A stretch of DNA of 64,000 nt, taken from assembly GCA_947384285.1 (NCBI GenBank), contig CANDGI010000006.1, positions 1 to 64,000 on the forward strand. Reading direction: 5' to 3'. This DNA is from an uncultured Lachnospiraceae bacterium. Its GTDB lineage: Bacteria; Bacillota; Clostridia; Lachnospirales; Lachnospiraceae. Made by a program: the position numbers and the translations under genes. The notes beneath the pieces were generated by a model. That model ran no database searches and was not told where the DNA came from. It saw nothing but the letters and a program-made list of their open reading frames with translations. Positions 36,054 to 44,880 of this stretch are shown here, piece after piece (the first letter of the stretch is position 1; every line of letters begins with the position of its first letter).

Positions 36054-36199
36054 GATTGCAGAAATATATGCGTTTGTCTGGCAAAGAATCTGGCGCATAC
36101 AAAGAAATAAGGGCAGAAATTCCGAAACAGCGGAAAAATCCTTTCACATTATGCTCCATCCAGCAGGAATAATAGGCAACCGGCATCATAAGGAAGGAA

Positions 36200-39100
36200 T
36201 TAAATATTCTTCACCTTCGCTATATCAATCAAGTTCAATTCCCCACTGACGCTGGCATGCTCCAAGCTCTCCGCCAATGCATAGGCAGTGTCCATGGCTG
36301 TGATGCAGTACACCCCTGTCTCAATGGCATTCCTGCGGATTAAAAATCCATCCCGGTTTTTATCCCGGCCCTGGGTAGGGGTATCAATGACCAAATCAAT
36401 TTTATGCCCCAGAATCAAATCCATCACATTGGGGGATTCCTGGGAAATCTTGTTGATGCGCCTTGCATTTATGCCATTCTGTTTCAGGTATTTGGCGGTG
36501 CTCCTGGTGGCGTATATCTTATAGCCCAAGGCTTCAAATCGTTTTGCCACTCCCACGGATTCCGGCTTATCCGCATCCTTCACGGTCATAATCATCTGCT
36601 TGTATTTGGGAAGCTGTATGCCTGCACCTAAAAATGCCTTATACAAAGCTTCGTCAAAGGTTTTTCCAATCCCCAAACATTCCCCGGTGGATTTCATTTC
36701 CGGCCCCAGGCTGATTTCTGCTCCCCGGAGCTTTTCAAAAGAAAATACAGGCATTTTAATTGCCACGTACTCTGCTTCCGGCGCAAGGCCTGTGGGGTAA
36801 CCCATGCCCTTTAAGGTATTTCCGATAATCACCTTTGCTGCCAAATCCACAATGGGGATTCCTGTCACCTTGCTGATGTAGGGAACCGTCCGGGAAGAGC
36901 GGGGGTTAACCTCTATCACATACACATCATCCTCCATGGCAATAAACTGAATGTTGATTAATCCTATCACATGAAGGGCTCTGGCCAGGCGCCTGGTGTA
37001 CTCCACGATTTTTTCCTTTACCTCTTTGCTGATGGTGGGCGCTGGATATACGGAAATACTGTCGCCGGAATGAACGCCGGTGCGCTCAATATGCTCCATA
37101 ATCCCTGGAATCAAAATGTCCGTGCCGTCGCATACGGCATCCACCTCAATTTCTTTTCCCTGCAAGTACTTATCCACCAGGATGGGATGATCCTGGGCAA
37201 TCCGGTTGATAATCTCCATAAATTCTTCGATTTCCCCGTCGGAGTATGCAATCTGCATTCCCTGGCCGCCCAACACGTAGGAGGGACGCACCAGTACCGG
37301 GTAGCCCAGGCGGTTTGCTACCTCCTTAGCCTCCTTGGCCGTAAACACTGTCCCTCCTGCTGCCCGGGGAATCTTGGTCTCTTCCAGGATTTTATCGAAC
37401 AGCTCCCGGTCTTCCGCTGCATCCACGTCCTCTGCCTTTGTCCCCAAAATAGGAACTCCCATTTTCATCAGGCTTTCCGTCAATTTGATGGCAGTCTGGC
37501 CGCCGAACTGCACCACCGCGCCGTCCGGCCGCTCCAGGCGGACGATGCTTTCCACATCCTCCGGGGTCAAGGGCTCAAAATACAATTTATCTGCAATGTC
37601 GAAATCCGTGGATACGGTTTCGGGGTTATTATTCACAATAATAGTTTCATAGCCTTCTTTTGCAAAGGCCCAGGTACAGTGGACACAGCAGTAATCAAAC
37701 TCGATGCCCTGGCCGATACGGATGGGTCCGGAGCCTAATACCAGGACTTTTTTGCGGCCGACCGCCCCTGGCCGCTCCCCATTGCCTGGGCAGACATCAC
37801 TGGATAAGCGAGTCTCGCTATTTCCATTTTCCAGGCAGGAATCATTTGGGCACCCGTCCTCACTAGTTCCATTCTTTGGACAAACATCACTTGAGCGGGC
37901 GCTGCACAACACTCCTGCCGCTTCATTTTCACTGCCGAAGCAGGAATAGTAGTAGGGGGTTTCCGCTGCAAACTCTGCCGCGCAGGTATCCACCATCTTA
38001 AAGGCTGCCGTAATTCCATTGGCGTAGCGCATATCACGAATCTCTGTTTCCTGCTTTCCTGCCAAAGCCGCAATGACGTTGTCTGGAAATTCCAGCCGTT
38101 TTGCTTCCTTCAGCAATTCTACCGTCAGCTCCTCCTGCTTGAGCCGTTCTTCCATTTCCACCAAAATGGCAATTTTATCAATAAACCAAAGATCTATGCT
38201 GGTAATCTCATGAATCTCTTCATAGGAAATCCCTTTGCGGAGTGCCTCTGCAATGACCCAGATTCTTCTGTCGTCCACCTTTTCCAGCCGCTTTTTTAAT
38301 TCTTCCTGGGACAAACCTGTGAAATCATAGCCCATCATGCTGTCCACATGCTGCTCCAGGGAACGGATGGCCTTCATCAGCGCGCCTTCAAAATTAGTGC
38401 AGATGCTCATCACCTCGCCCGTGGCTTTCATCTGGGTGGTCAGGGAGCGTTTGGCGGTGATAAATTTATCAAAGGGAAGCCTTGGAATTTTTACTACGCA
38501 GTAGTCTAGCATAGGCTCAAAGCTGGCATAGGTTTTTCCGGTGATGGCATTTTTGATTTCATCCAGGGTATAGCCCAGGGCGATTTTTGCCGCTACCTTT
38601 GCAATTGGGTATCCCGTGGCCTTGCTGGCCAATGCAGAGGAACGGCTCACCCGGGGATTTACCTCGATAACGCAGTATTCAAAGCTTGTGGGATGCAGCG
38701 CATACTGGACGTTGCAGCCCCCTGTGATATTCAGCTCGGAAATAATGTTAAGCGCGGAAGTCCGAAGCATCTGGTATTCCTTATCTCCTAAAGTCTGGGA
38801 GGGCGCCACCACGATACTGTCCCCGGTATGCACCCCTACCGGGTCAATATTTTCCATGTTGCAGACTGTGATACAGTTTCCTGCCCCGTCCCGCATTACC
38901 TCGTACTCAATCTCTTTCCATCCGGCAATGCACCGCTCCACCAGCACTTCCCCTACCCGGCTGAGCCGAAGGCCATTGGCTAGGATTTCCATCAATTCCG
39001 TTTCGTTGCGGGCGATGCCGCCGCCGCTTCCGCCTAAGGTATAGGCCGGGCGCAGCACCACCGGATAACCGATGGTATTGGTAAATGCAATGCCATCCTC

Positions 39101-39556
39101 CACATTGTGCACCACCAGGGAAGGGGCGCAGGGCTCCCCGATTTTCTCCATGGTGTCCTTAAAGGCCTGGCGGTCCTCCGCCTTAAAAATAGTTTCCGCA
39201 GTGGTTCCAATCAGCTTTACCCCGTGCCTGTCAAGAAAGCCGGATTCTGCCAGCTCCATGCCTAAGTTCAATCCTGCCTGGCCTCCCAGGGTAGGCAGCA
39301 GGCTGTCCGGTTTTTCCTTTCGGATAATCTGTTCCAGCACGCCCGCCGTCAAAGGCTCAATGTATACTTTATCTGCAATATTTTTGTCTGTCATTATCGT
39401 GGCGGGATTGGAATTGACCAACACTACCTCCACCCCTTCTTCTTTTAAAGAACGGCATGCCTGGGTTCCTGCATAATCAAATTCTGCTGCCTGGCCGATG
39501 ACAATGGGGCCGGAACCGATGACTAACACTTTTTTGATTTCTGGATTTTTCGGCAT
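36200..39556 (-). CDS. carB: Carbamoyl-phosphate synthase large subunit
   Basis: 1118 residues. It makes carbamoyl phosphate from bicarbonate, glutamine-derived ammonia and two ATP for pyrimidine and arginine synthesis. Two ATP-grasp halves are present, each starting with the paired GSGPI(V/R)IGQ motif (N half near residue 14, C half near 610), a central oligomerisation domain and a C-terminal MGS-like allosteric domain. It is about 50 residues longer than usual because of a Cys-rich insertion between the halves (about 538-603). ATG overlaps the carA stop (TAATG). Confidence 0.97.
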   Translation of the reverse strand: MPKNPEIKKVLVIGSGPIVIGQAAEFDYAGTQACRSLKEEGVEVVLVNSNPATIMTDKNIADKVYIEPLTAGVLEQIIRKEKPDSLLPTLGGQAGLNLGMELAESGFLDRHGVKLIGTTAETIFKAEDRQAFKDTMEKIGEPCAPSLVVHNVEDGIAFTNTIGYPVVLRPAYTLGGSGGGIARNETELMEILANGLRLSRVGEVLVERCIAGWKEIEYEVMRDGAGNCITVCNMENIDPVGVHTGDSIVVAPSQTLGDKEYQMLRTSALNIISELNITGGCNVQYALHPTSFEYCVIEVNPRVSRSSALASKATGYPIAKVAAKIALGYTLDEIKNAITGKTYASFEPMLDYCVVKIPRLPFDKFITAKRSLTTQMKATGEVMSICTNFEGALMKAIRSLEQHVDSMMGYDFTGLSQEELKKRLEKVDDRRIWVIAEALRKGISYEEIHEITSIDLWFIDKIAILVEMEERLKQEELTVELLKEAKRLEFPDNVIAALAGKQETEIRDMRYANGITAAFKMVDTCAAEFAAETPYYYSCFGSENEAAGVLCSARSSDVCPKNGTSEDGCPNDSCLENGNSETRLSSDVCPGNGERPGAVGRKKVLVLGSGPIRIGQGIEFDYCCVHCTWAFAKEGYETIIVNNNPETVSTDFDIADKLYFEPLTPEDVESIVRLERPDGAVVQFGGQTAIKLTESLMKMGVPILGTKAEDVDAAEDRELFDKILEETKIPRAAGGTVFTAKEAKEVANRLGYPVLVRPSYVLGGQGMQIAYSDGEIEEFMEIINRIAQDHPILVDKYLQGKEIEVDAVCDGTDILIPGIMEHIERTGVHSGDSISVYPAPTISKEVKEKIVEYTRRLARALHVIGLINIQFIAMEDDVYVIEVNPRSSRTVPYISKVTGIPIVDLAAKVIIGNTLKGMGYPTGLAPEAEYVAIKMPVFSFEKLRGAEISLGPEMKSTGECLGIGKTFDEALYKAFLGAGIQLPKYKQMIMTVKDADKPESVGVAKRFEALGYKIYATRSTAKYLKQNGINARRINKISQESPNVMDLILGHKIDLVIDTPTQGRDKNRDGFLIRRNAIETGVYCITAMDTAYALAESLEHASVSGELNLIDIAKVKNI

Positions 39557-40626
39557 TACTGGTTCCCTCCCATCATCTCGATAAACTTGTCAAATAAGTA
39601 ACTGCTGTCCTGGGGGCCTGGACAGGCTTCCGGGTGGAACTGGACGGTGAATACTGGTTTTTCTGTGTACCGCAGCCCTTCGTTGGTTCCATCATTTACG
39701 TTGACAAATGCCGAAACCGCCAGGCCGGGGGCAAGCTTGTCCGCATCCACCACATACCCGTGGTTCTGGGAGGAAATATAGACCCGGCCCGTCTCCAAAT
39801 CCTTGACTGGATGGTTGCCGCCCCGGTGGCCGTATTTCATTTTATAGGTGTCTGCCCCGTTTGCCAGAGCCATCAGCTGATGCCCCAGGCAGATGGCAAA
39901 AACCGGCGTGCCGGATGCATATAATTTCTGGATTTCCTGAATGATTTCCTTACATTCTTTGGGGTCTCCCGGCCCGTTGCTCAACATGATGCCGTCAGGA
40001 TTTTCTCCAAGGATTTCTTCTGCCAAAGTCCGGGCGGGATAAATGGTAACCTCGCACCCTCTCTGCTGCAGGGATTTTGCAATGTTTTTCTTGGCTCCCA
40101 AATCCAAAAGGGCTACTCTTTTTCCTTTGCCTTTTAACAGGGAAGCTGTCTGGCAGGTAACCTGATCCACCACATTTCCCGTCCGGTATGCTTTCAGCTT
40201 CGAGATAACCTCTTCTATCTGGTAATTTTCATTGGTGGTAATCATGCCGTTCATGGTTCCTTTTTCCCGGAGGATTTTCGTCAGCGCCCTGGTATCTATC
40301 CCGGCAATTCCTGGGATATCATGATTTTTTAAAAAATCCTGGATGGTTCCCTGGCAGCGGAAATTGCTGGGAATCCGGGACAATTCCCTTACAATACACC
40401 CGTCTATCCAGGGACGAGTGGATTCCATATCCGGTGTAATTCCATAATTTCCAATCAAAGGATAAGTCATGACTACTGCCTGTCCGGCGTAAGATGGGTC
40501 TGTGAAAACCTCAAGATAACCTGTCATGGAGGTGTTGAAGACAATTTCGCTGATTACTTCCCTGGCAGAACCAATGCTTGTACCTTCAAATACGGTTCCA
40601 TCTTCCAGTATTAGAAATGCTTTCAT
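39556..40626 (-). CDS. carA: Carbamoyl-phosphate synthase small subunit
   Basis: A 356-residue glutaminase subunit. The N-terminal domain begins AFLILEDGTVFEG and contains FNTSMTGYLEV; the class I amidotransferase domain has the nucleophile in FAICLGHQLMALA and the His/Glu in FHPEACPGP. It supplies ammonia to CarB. The leader is about 138 nt from the predicted start and contains a T9 tract; no PyrR-binding loop is recognised. Confidence 0.97.
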   Translation of the reverse strand: MKAFLILEDGTVFEGTSIGSAREVISEIVFNTSMTGYLEVFTDPSYAGQAVVMTYPLIGNYGITPDMESTRPWIDGCIVRELSRIPSNFRCQGTIQDFLKNHDIPGIAGIDTRALTKILREKGTMNGMITTNENYQIEEVISKLKAYRTGNVVDQVTCQTASLLKGKGKRVALLDLGAKKNIAKSLQQRGCEVTIYPARTLAEEILGENPDGIMLSNGPGDPKECKEIIQEIQKLYASGTPVFAICLGHQLMALANGADTYKMKYGHRGGNHPVKDLETGRVYISSQNHGYVVDADKLAPGLAVSAFVNVNDGTNEGLRYTEKPVFTVQFHPEACPGPQDSSYLFDKFIEMMGGNQ

Positions 40627-40770
40627 TTATTTACCGCCCTTTCTGTCTGATTTTTGGCAAAAAAAAAGAGTCAATTGCACCATTGCAGTCTTTTTTGTAA
40701 TTTTGTCGTTATTCTGTTTTTTTGTGCAGGCTTTTGGCTTACTTACTATATTTATGCCTAAATTGATAAA

Positions 40771-40799
40771 ATTTTACCACAACCTAATAGATTTTTCAA
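40771..40799 (-). promoter_or_regulatory. Promoter of carAB
   Basis: On the minus strand TTGAAA (40794-40799), 17 bp, TAAAAT (40771-40776). Transcription would start near 40764. Confidence 0.75.
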
Positions 40800-40802
40800 G
40801 GT

Positions 40803-40988
40803 TTTTGCGCAGAAAGCAAACGAGAAAATATCATAGGCGGAAATCAGGGAGCACATCTTGGAGGATGCATATACATTGATCATCCGGTAATCCTTCTTTT
40901 CCAGGTATCTCACCGCTTCGCTTCCCTCAAGCAGTGCCAGCAGCTTCAGCTGCTGGATTAAGGCAAATTTTAAATATTCCGGCCCGTG
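40803..40988 (-). pseudogene. Fragment of an unrecognised gene
   Basis: On the minus strand an open stretch reads EYLKFALIQQLKLLALLEG, then EAVRYLEKKDYRMINVYASS and CSLISAYDIF. The composition is clearly protein-like, but there is no start codon and a stop lies just upstream; it joins a fragment of a different gene in the opposite direction at about 40985. The family was not recognised. Confidence 0.55.
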
Positions 40989-41074
40989 TTATTCCAATGT
41001 TAAAAGAAAGAGGCGTTACAGACGCCAAGCTTGATAAAATTTTTACCACCAACCCGGCAAAGGTTCTCGGATAA
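40982..41074 (+). pseudogene. C-terminal fragment of a phosphotriesterase-like amidohydrolase
   Basis: The plus strand reads ARVIPMLKERGVTDAKLDKI and then FTTNPAKVLG followed by TAA, which is the C-terminal signature (IP.L.ERG....I..I...NP...L) of phosphotriesterase-family proteins. Only about 30 codons remain. The terminator at 41102-41148 probably belonged to this gene. Confidence 0.7.
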
Positions 41075-41101
41075 GAGAAACCTCCTAAATCCAGCGGTTA
41101 G

Positions 41102-41148
41102 AACCGCCATATGAGATTTTTACTTCTCATATGGCGGTTTTCTTTTTT
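41102..41148 (+). terminator. Strong rho-independent terminator
   Basis: A perfect 15-bp stem (41102-41116 with 41125-41139) and an 8-nt loop, followed by TTTCTTTTTT. It insulates the sugar importer from upstream transcription. Confidence 0.92.
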
Positions 41149-41166
41149 ATTAAAAAATTTTTCTTA

Positions 41167-41195
41167 TTGACATATTTCCAATTGCGTGCTAATAT
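41167..41195 (+). promoter_or_regulatory. Sigma-A promoter of the sugar importer
   Basis: A perfect TTGACA (41167-41172), 17-bp spacer and TAATAT (41190-41195). The leader is about 190 nt. No clear operator palindrome was seen. Confidence 0.85.
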
Positions 41196-41393
41196 TAATT
41201 CACCAAATTTCTGGCATTTTGTACATATGTTAAGGCCGTTTTTGTTCCTTCTTTGTGCTATTTGCATTAGCTTTTTACGGGGTTTTTGCGAAACAGTTGT
41301 GATTTTGCATATTTTATTAAATAGCATCCTTACCAAGGGCAGATTATCCTTCCTTAACAAGTACGATGCCTTCCATCACAAGGAGGAGGAAAT

Positions 41394-42728
41394 ATGAAAA
41401 AGAAAAATCTCAAAAAAGTTCTTGCGCTCTCTTTGAGCCTGGCAGCAGCAATCTCTCTCGCAGCATGCGGCAGCACCCCTGCTGAAACCAATACGAAGGA
41501 TGATACTGATACTACCCAAGAGAGCGACAACACCGAAGAAGAAACAGAATCCACGGACAAAGAGGAAAGCAGCGGCGGCAAAACAGAAATCAGCGTGATC
41601 GCAGCTCAGTATGGCCAGAACACTGCTGATTGGTGGAAAACCTTTGAAGCTGACTTTGAAAAAGATAACGAAGGAATTGACCTGAATGTGGAAGTTATTT
41701 CATGGAACGACATTTCCACCACGGTTAACACGCGTGTTGCAAATAATCAGGCTCCTGACATCCTGAACATTGACGTGTTCGCTGACTATCAGGCTGACGA
41801 TCTTCTTCTGCCTGCTAAGGACTATGTTTCAGAGGAAACCTACAACAAGATGTATGAAGCATTCTTGGAGCAGTCCAATGTTGACGGAACCATCTGGGCA
41901 ATTCCAGACCTTGCTTCCGCACGCGCTATGTATTATAACAAAGATATCTTAGAAGGCGCAGGCGTAACAGCTCCTCCTACCACCTGGGATGAACTGACCG
42001 AAGCATGCAAGAAGATCAAAGAAAAATATCCAGATGTTTATCCATGGGGCATTGACATGACAACCGACGAAGGCCAGGCTGCATTCGCTTACTATATCTG
42101 GAACAACGGCGGCGACTTCACAGACGCAGACGGCAACTGGACCTTAAACAGCCCGGAAAATGTAGCTGCAATTGAATATGCCATCGGCCTTATCAACGAT
42201 GGGTATACCAACACAGATCCTGCCAATGAAACACGTTATGACCTGCAGGATATGTTCGGAACCGGCAAGGTTGCTATGATGATCGCGCCAAACAGCCTTC
42301 CCACCTATATTAAGGATGGCGGCAACGAAGTAAATTACGGCATGGCTCCAATCCCCAACAACAACGGCACTTCCGTATCTGCCGGCGTTATGGATCGTTT
42401 CATGTGCTTTGACAACGAATATTCAGACGAAGAAATGGAAGCAATCAAGACCTTCTTCGATTATTTCTTTGAAGATGAACGCTACTCTGCATGGGTAGAG
42501 ATGGAAGGTTTCCTGCCTGCAACCAAGACTGGCGGAGAAGCTCTTGCAGCAAAAGATGAGTCCATGGCTGAATGGATTGACATCGTAGGAAGCTGTAAAT
42601 TCTATCCTACTGCAAAAACTGAATGGGCAGACGTAAAACAGGGCGTTATCAGTGCTGAGCAGAATGCTCTGTTAGGTGAAAGCGTTCAAGAACAGCTTGA
42701 TAACTTACAGGCTGAGATTGCTCCGTAA
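41394..42728 (+). CDS. Carbohydrate ABC importer substrate-binding lipoprotein (family 1)
   Basis: A 444-residue lipoprotein. The signal peptide ends in LAACG (Cys near 24), followed by a Thr/Glu/Asp-rich linker to about 62. The mature domain is a family-1 sugar receptor (WWKTFEADFEKDNEGIDLNVEVISW, ARAMYYNKDILEGAGV, GKVAMMIAPN). GGAGGAGG precedes the ATG. The maltose/multiple-sugar-type permeases follow. The specific sugar is unknown. Confidence 0.93.
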   Translation: MKKKNLKKVLALSLSLAAAISLAACGSTPAETNTKDDTDTTQESDNTEEETESTDKEESSGGKTEISVIAAQYGQNTADWWKTFEADFEKDNEGIDLNVEVISWNDISTTVNTRVANNQAPDILNIDVFADYQADDLLLPAKDYVSEETYNKMYEAFLEQSNVDGTIWAIPDLASARAMYYNKDILEGAGVTAPPTTWDELTEACKKIKEKYPDVYPWGIDMTTDEGQAAFAYYIWNNGGDFTDADGNWTLNSPENVAAIEYAIGLINDGYTNTDPANETRYDLQDMFGTGKVAMMIAPNSLPTYIKDGGNEVNYGMAPIPNNNGTSVSAGVMDRFMCFDNEYSDEEMEAIKTFFDYFFEDERYSAWVEMEGFLPATKTGGEALAAKDESMAEWIDIVGSCKFYPTAKTEWADVKQGVISAEQNALLGESVQEQLDNLQAEIAP

Positions 42729-42876
42729 TCTTCTCTATGAAAGCGAAAGCTTCCATAACATGAATGGCTGCGCAGTAGATTGCGCATGATGGAAGTTTAT
42801 AGAAAGCATAACGCAAATCACAAAATGAGCAATGACAATCAGCCTTATGTGTAAGCCCCGATTAAGGCGAGATATG

Positions 42877-42909
42877 AGACCGGGCTGTTTTAAGCCCGGT
42901 CTCTTTTAA
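42877..42909 (+). terminator. Intercistronic terminator / processing hairpin
   Basis: AGACCGGGCT (42877-42886) pairs perfectly with AGCCCGGTCT (42893-42902), followed by CTTTTAAA. It lies between the binding-protein gene and the permeases and should reduce read-through, giving more binding protein than permease. Confidence 0.8.
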
Positions 42910-42928
42910 ATATTAATGAGGTGTGACC

Positions 42929-43807
42929 GTGAAAAAATTTATTCGAAAAATAGAACCTTATCTCTGGATTTTACCCAGCGTCCTGCTCATGCTTATATTT
43001 ATCCTGGTTCCCATCGTATTTGTATTCCGGATGGCGTTAAGCAAGGTCAGCAGAGCGGGATTGATTAAAGGATTCACTGGATTAGCCAACTTTACAAAAA
43101 TCCTTTCGACTCCTACATTTTCTATGGTTTTGAAAAACACGCTGGTGTGGACAGTTGCGGTTGTCGGCCTTTCCACACTGCTTGGATTTATTTTAGCGCT
43201 TATTTTAAACAATGCATTTAAGGGCCGCAAAATTGCCCGGGCCATTGTAGTGTTCCCTTGGGCAACCACATTGGTTGTACAGGCCAGTATCTGGAAATTT
43301 ATCCTGGATACGGACTACGGGACATTAAATACCCTGCTGATGAAGCTTGGAATCATTGACCATGCCGTAAACTGGACCCCCAGCGCTGGCGCCTGGTTTG
43401 CCTGGGAGATTGCCTGCGGTATCTTTGTAACCATCCCATTCGTTACATTTACCGTCCTATCCGGCCTCCAGTCCATCGACGGCAGCTACTACGAAGCCGC
43501 AACTGTAGACGGCGCCAATTATTGGCAGAAATTATTCAAAATTACGGTTCCATTGGTTAGCTCTTCCTTAACAGTCAGTACAGTCTTAAATATCATTTAT
43601 GTATTTAATTCATTCCCAATTATCTGGAATATGACAAAGGGAGATCCCGGCAACCGCACCGATACCCTTGTTACATACCTGTACAAGCTTGCGTTCTACA
43701 ATGGCAAGCAGGGCGAGGCAGCGGCTGTATCCGTCATCGGATTTTTAATTCTGCTGGTTTGTGCAACCGCTTACATGGTAGCAACATTAAAGAAAGGGGA
43801 TGAATAA
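42929..43807 (+). CDS. Carbohydrate ABC importer permease, MalF type
   Basis: A 292-residue protein with six membrane helices. The EAA loop YYEAATVDGANYWQKLFKITVP (near residue 190-212) contacts the ATPase. Start is GTG at 42929 with AGGTG five bases upstream; a GTG at 42923 is too close to that site. No ATP-binding gene is linked, so a shared MsmX/UgpC-type ATPase encoded elsewhere is likely, as is common in Firmicutes. Confidence 0.92.
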   Translation: MKKFIRKIEPYLWILPSVLLMLIFILVPIVFVFRMALSKVSRAGLIKGFTGLANFTKILSTPTFSMVLKNTLVWTVAVVGLSTLLGFILALILNNAFKGRKIARAIVVFPWATTLVVQASIWKFILDTDYGTLNTLLMKLGIIDHAVNWTPSAGAWFAWEIACGIFVTIPFVTFTVLSGLQSIDGSYYEAATVDGANYWQKLFKITVPLVSSSLTVSTVLNIIYVFNSFPIIWNMTKGDPGNRTDTLVTYLYKLAFYNGKQGEAAAVSVIGFLILLVCATAYMVATLKKGDE

Positions 43808-43809
43808 TC

Positions 43810-44667
43810 ATGAACGAAACAGCTAAGAAGCCGCTAAACGGCAAAAAACTTACATTAAGGATTCTCCTGTATCTGGTTGTATTCATTGTATGCGTGCTGA
43901 TACTTTATCCATATTTTGCTATGCTCTGTACCTCATTGAAAGGCCGCTCTGAAATATTTGCTGCCAAAGGTACAATCCTTCCCAAGGAAGCATTATGGTC
44001 TAACTTTGCAGACATCTGGCAGAGAGCCCCTATGGCGAAATATATGCTGAACTCCGTTCTCATTGCCGGCGGCTCCACAATCATCGCTTTGATCTGCGGC
44101 ATTCCCGCAGCGTATGCATTGTCCCGCATGAAATTCAAAGGCGATATTGTTTTCCTGGGTTTTGTCATTGTTTCCCAGATGTTTGCACCTGTGGTTCTTT
44201 TGATTGGTATCTACAAGGTTATGATGACATTGAACTTAACCAACAGCATCCTTGGATTAATTTTTATCAATGCCGCATTTAACCAGGCCTTTACCATCTG
44301 GCTGCTGCGGGGCACATTCATGGGTATTTCCTCCGAGATGGAACAGGCTGCCAAAATCGACGGCTGCAACCGCTTTGAAGCTATGGTAAAGATTCTGCTT
44401 CCAGTCGCTGCACCTGGTATCGTTACCACTTTAATTTTTGTATTTATCAATGCCTGGAATGAATATACGGTTGCCTTGACACTGATTTCAGACGACTTGA
44501 ACAAGCCATTGACCGTTGGCATCAATATCTTTAACGGCTATAACATGATTGAATGGCAGTATCTGTTTGCTGCTTCTCTGTTCGCAATTGCACCGGTAGT
44601 TATCCTGTTTGCAATTATCGAAAAGAATCTGGTCAGCGGGCTTGCATCCGGCGGTGTAAAAGGTTAG
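43810..44667 (+). CDS. Carbohydrate ABC importer permease, MalG type
   Basis: A 285-residue protein with six membrane helices and the EAA loop EMEQAAKIDGCNRFEAMVKI. It starts 2 nt after the MalF-type stop and ends with the family's IIEKNLVSGLASGGVKG. It forms the channel with the upstream permease. Confidence 0.93.
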   Translation: MNETAKKPLNGKKLTLRILLYLVVFIVCVLILYPYFAMLCTSLKGRSEIFAAKGTILPKEALWSNFADIWQRAPMAKYMLNSVLIAGGSTIIALICGIPAAYALSRMKFKGDIVFLGFVIVSQMFAPVVLLIGIYKVMMTLNLTNSILGLIFINAAFNQAFTIWLLRGTFMGISSEMEQAAKIDGCNRFEAMVKILLPVAAPGIVTTLIFVFINAWNEYTVALTLISDDLNKPLTVGINIFNGYNMIEWQYLFAASLFAIAPVVILFAIIEKNLVSGLASGGVKG

Positions 44668-44692
44668 GGCGCACTGCCCTCGCAAGCTATAG

Positions 44693-44735
44693 CGGCAAGT
44701 CCAGCCTGCTGCAAAGCCACAGGCTGGACTTGCCG
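44693..44735. other. Perfect 16-bp hairpin between convergent genes
   Basis: CGGCAAGTCCAGCCTG (44693-44708) pairs exactly with 44720-44735 around an 11-nt loop. Neither strand has a T-run after it. It could block exonucleases at the 3' end of the importer mRNA or be a degenerate bidirectional terminator. Confidence 0.8.
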
Positions 44736-44880
44736 GAAATAAATTGTCCGGCCTCAATAATCCCTGTTCGTTACGTCAGGCATCTCATGCCTTTGCTCAT
44801 TATTTCCGTCGTGCTTTCCATCATGCCATTCTTCCTCCATATGGTTTTTTACAGCTTTTCTGTCAAAATGCGGATATTCC

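Noticed and set aside
36971..37738. 255-codon plus-strand reading frame
   Set aside because: Antisense shadow of carB.
40626..40764. PyrR-type or T-box attenuator before carA
   Set aside because: I could not find a PyrR-binding loop, a T-box sequence or a stable stem before the T-run.
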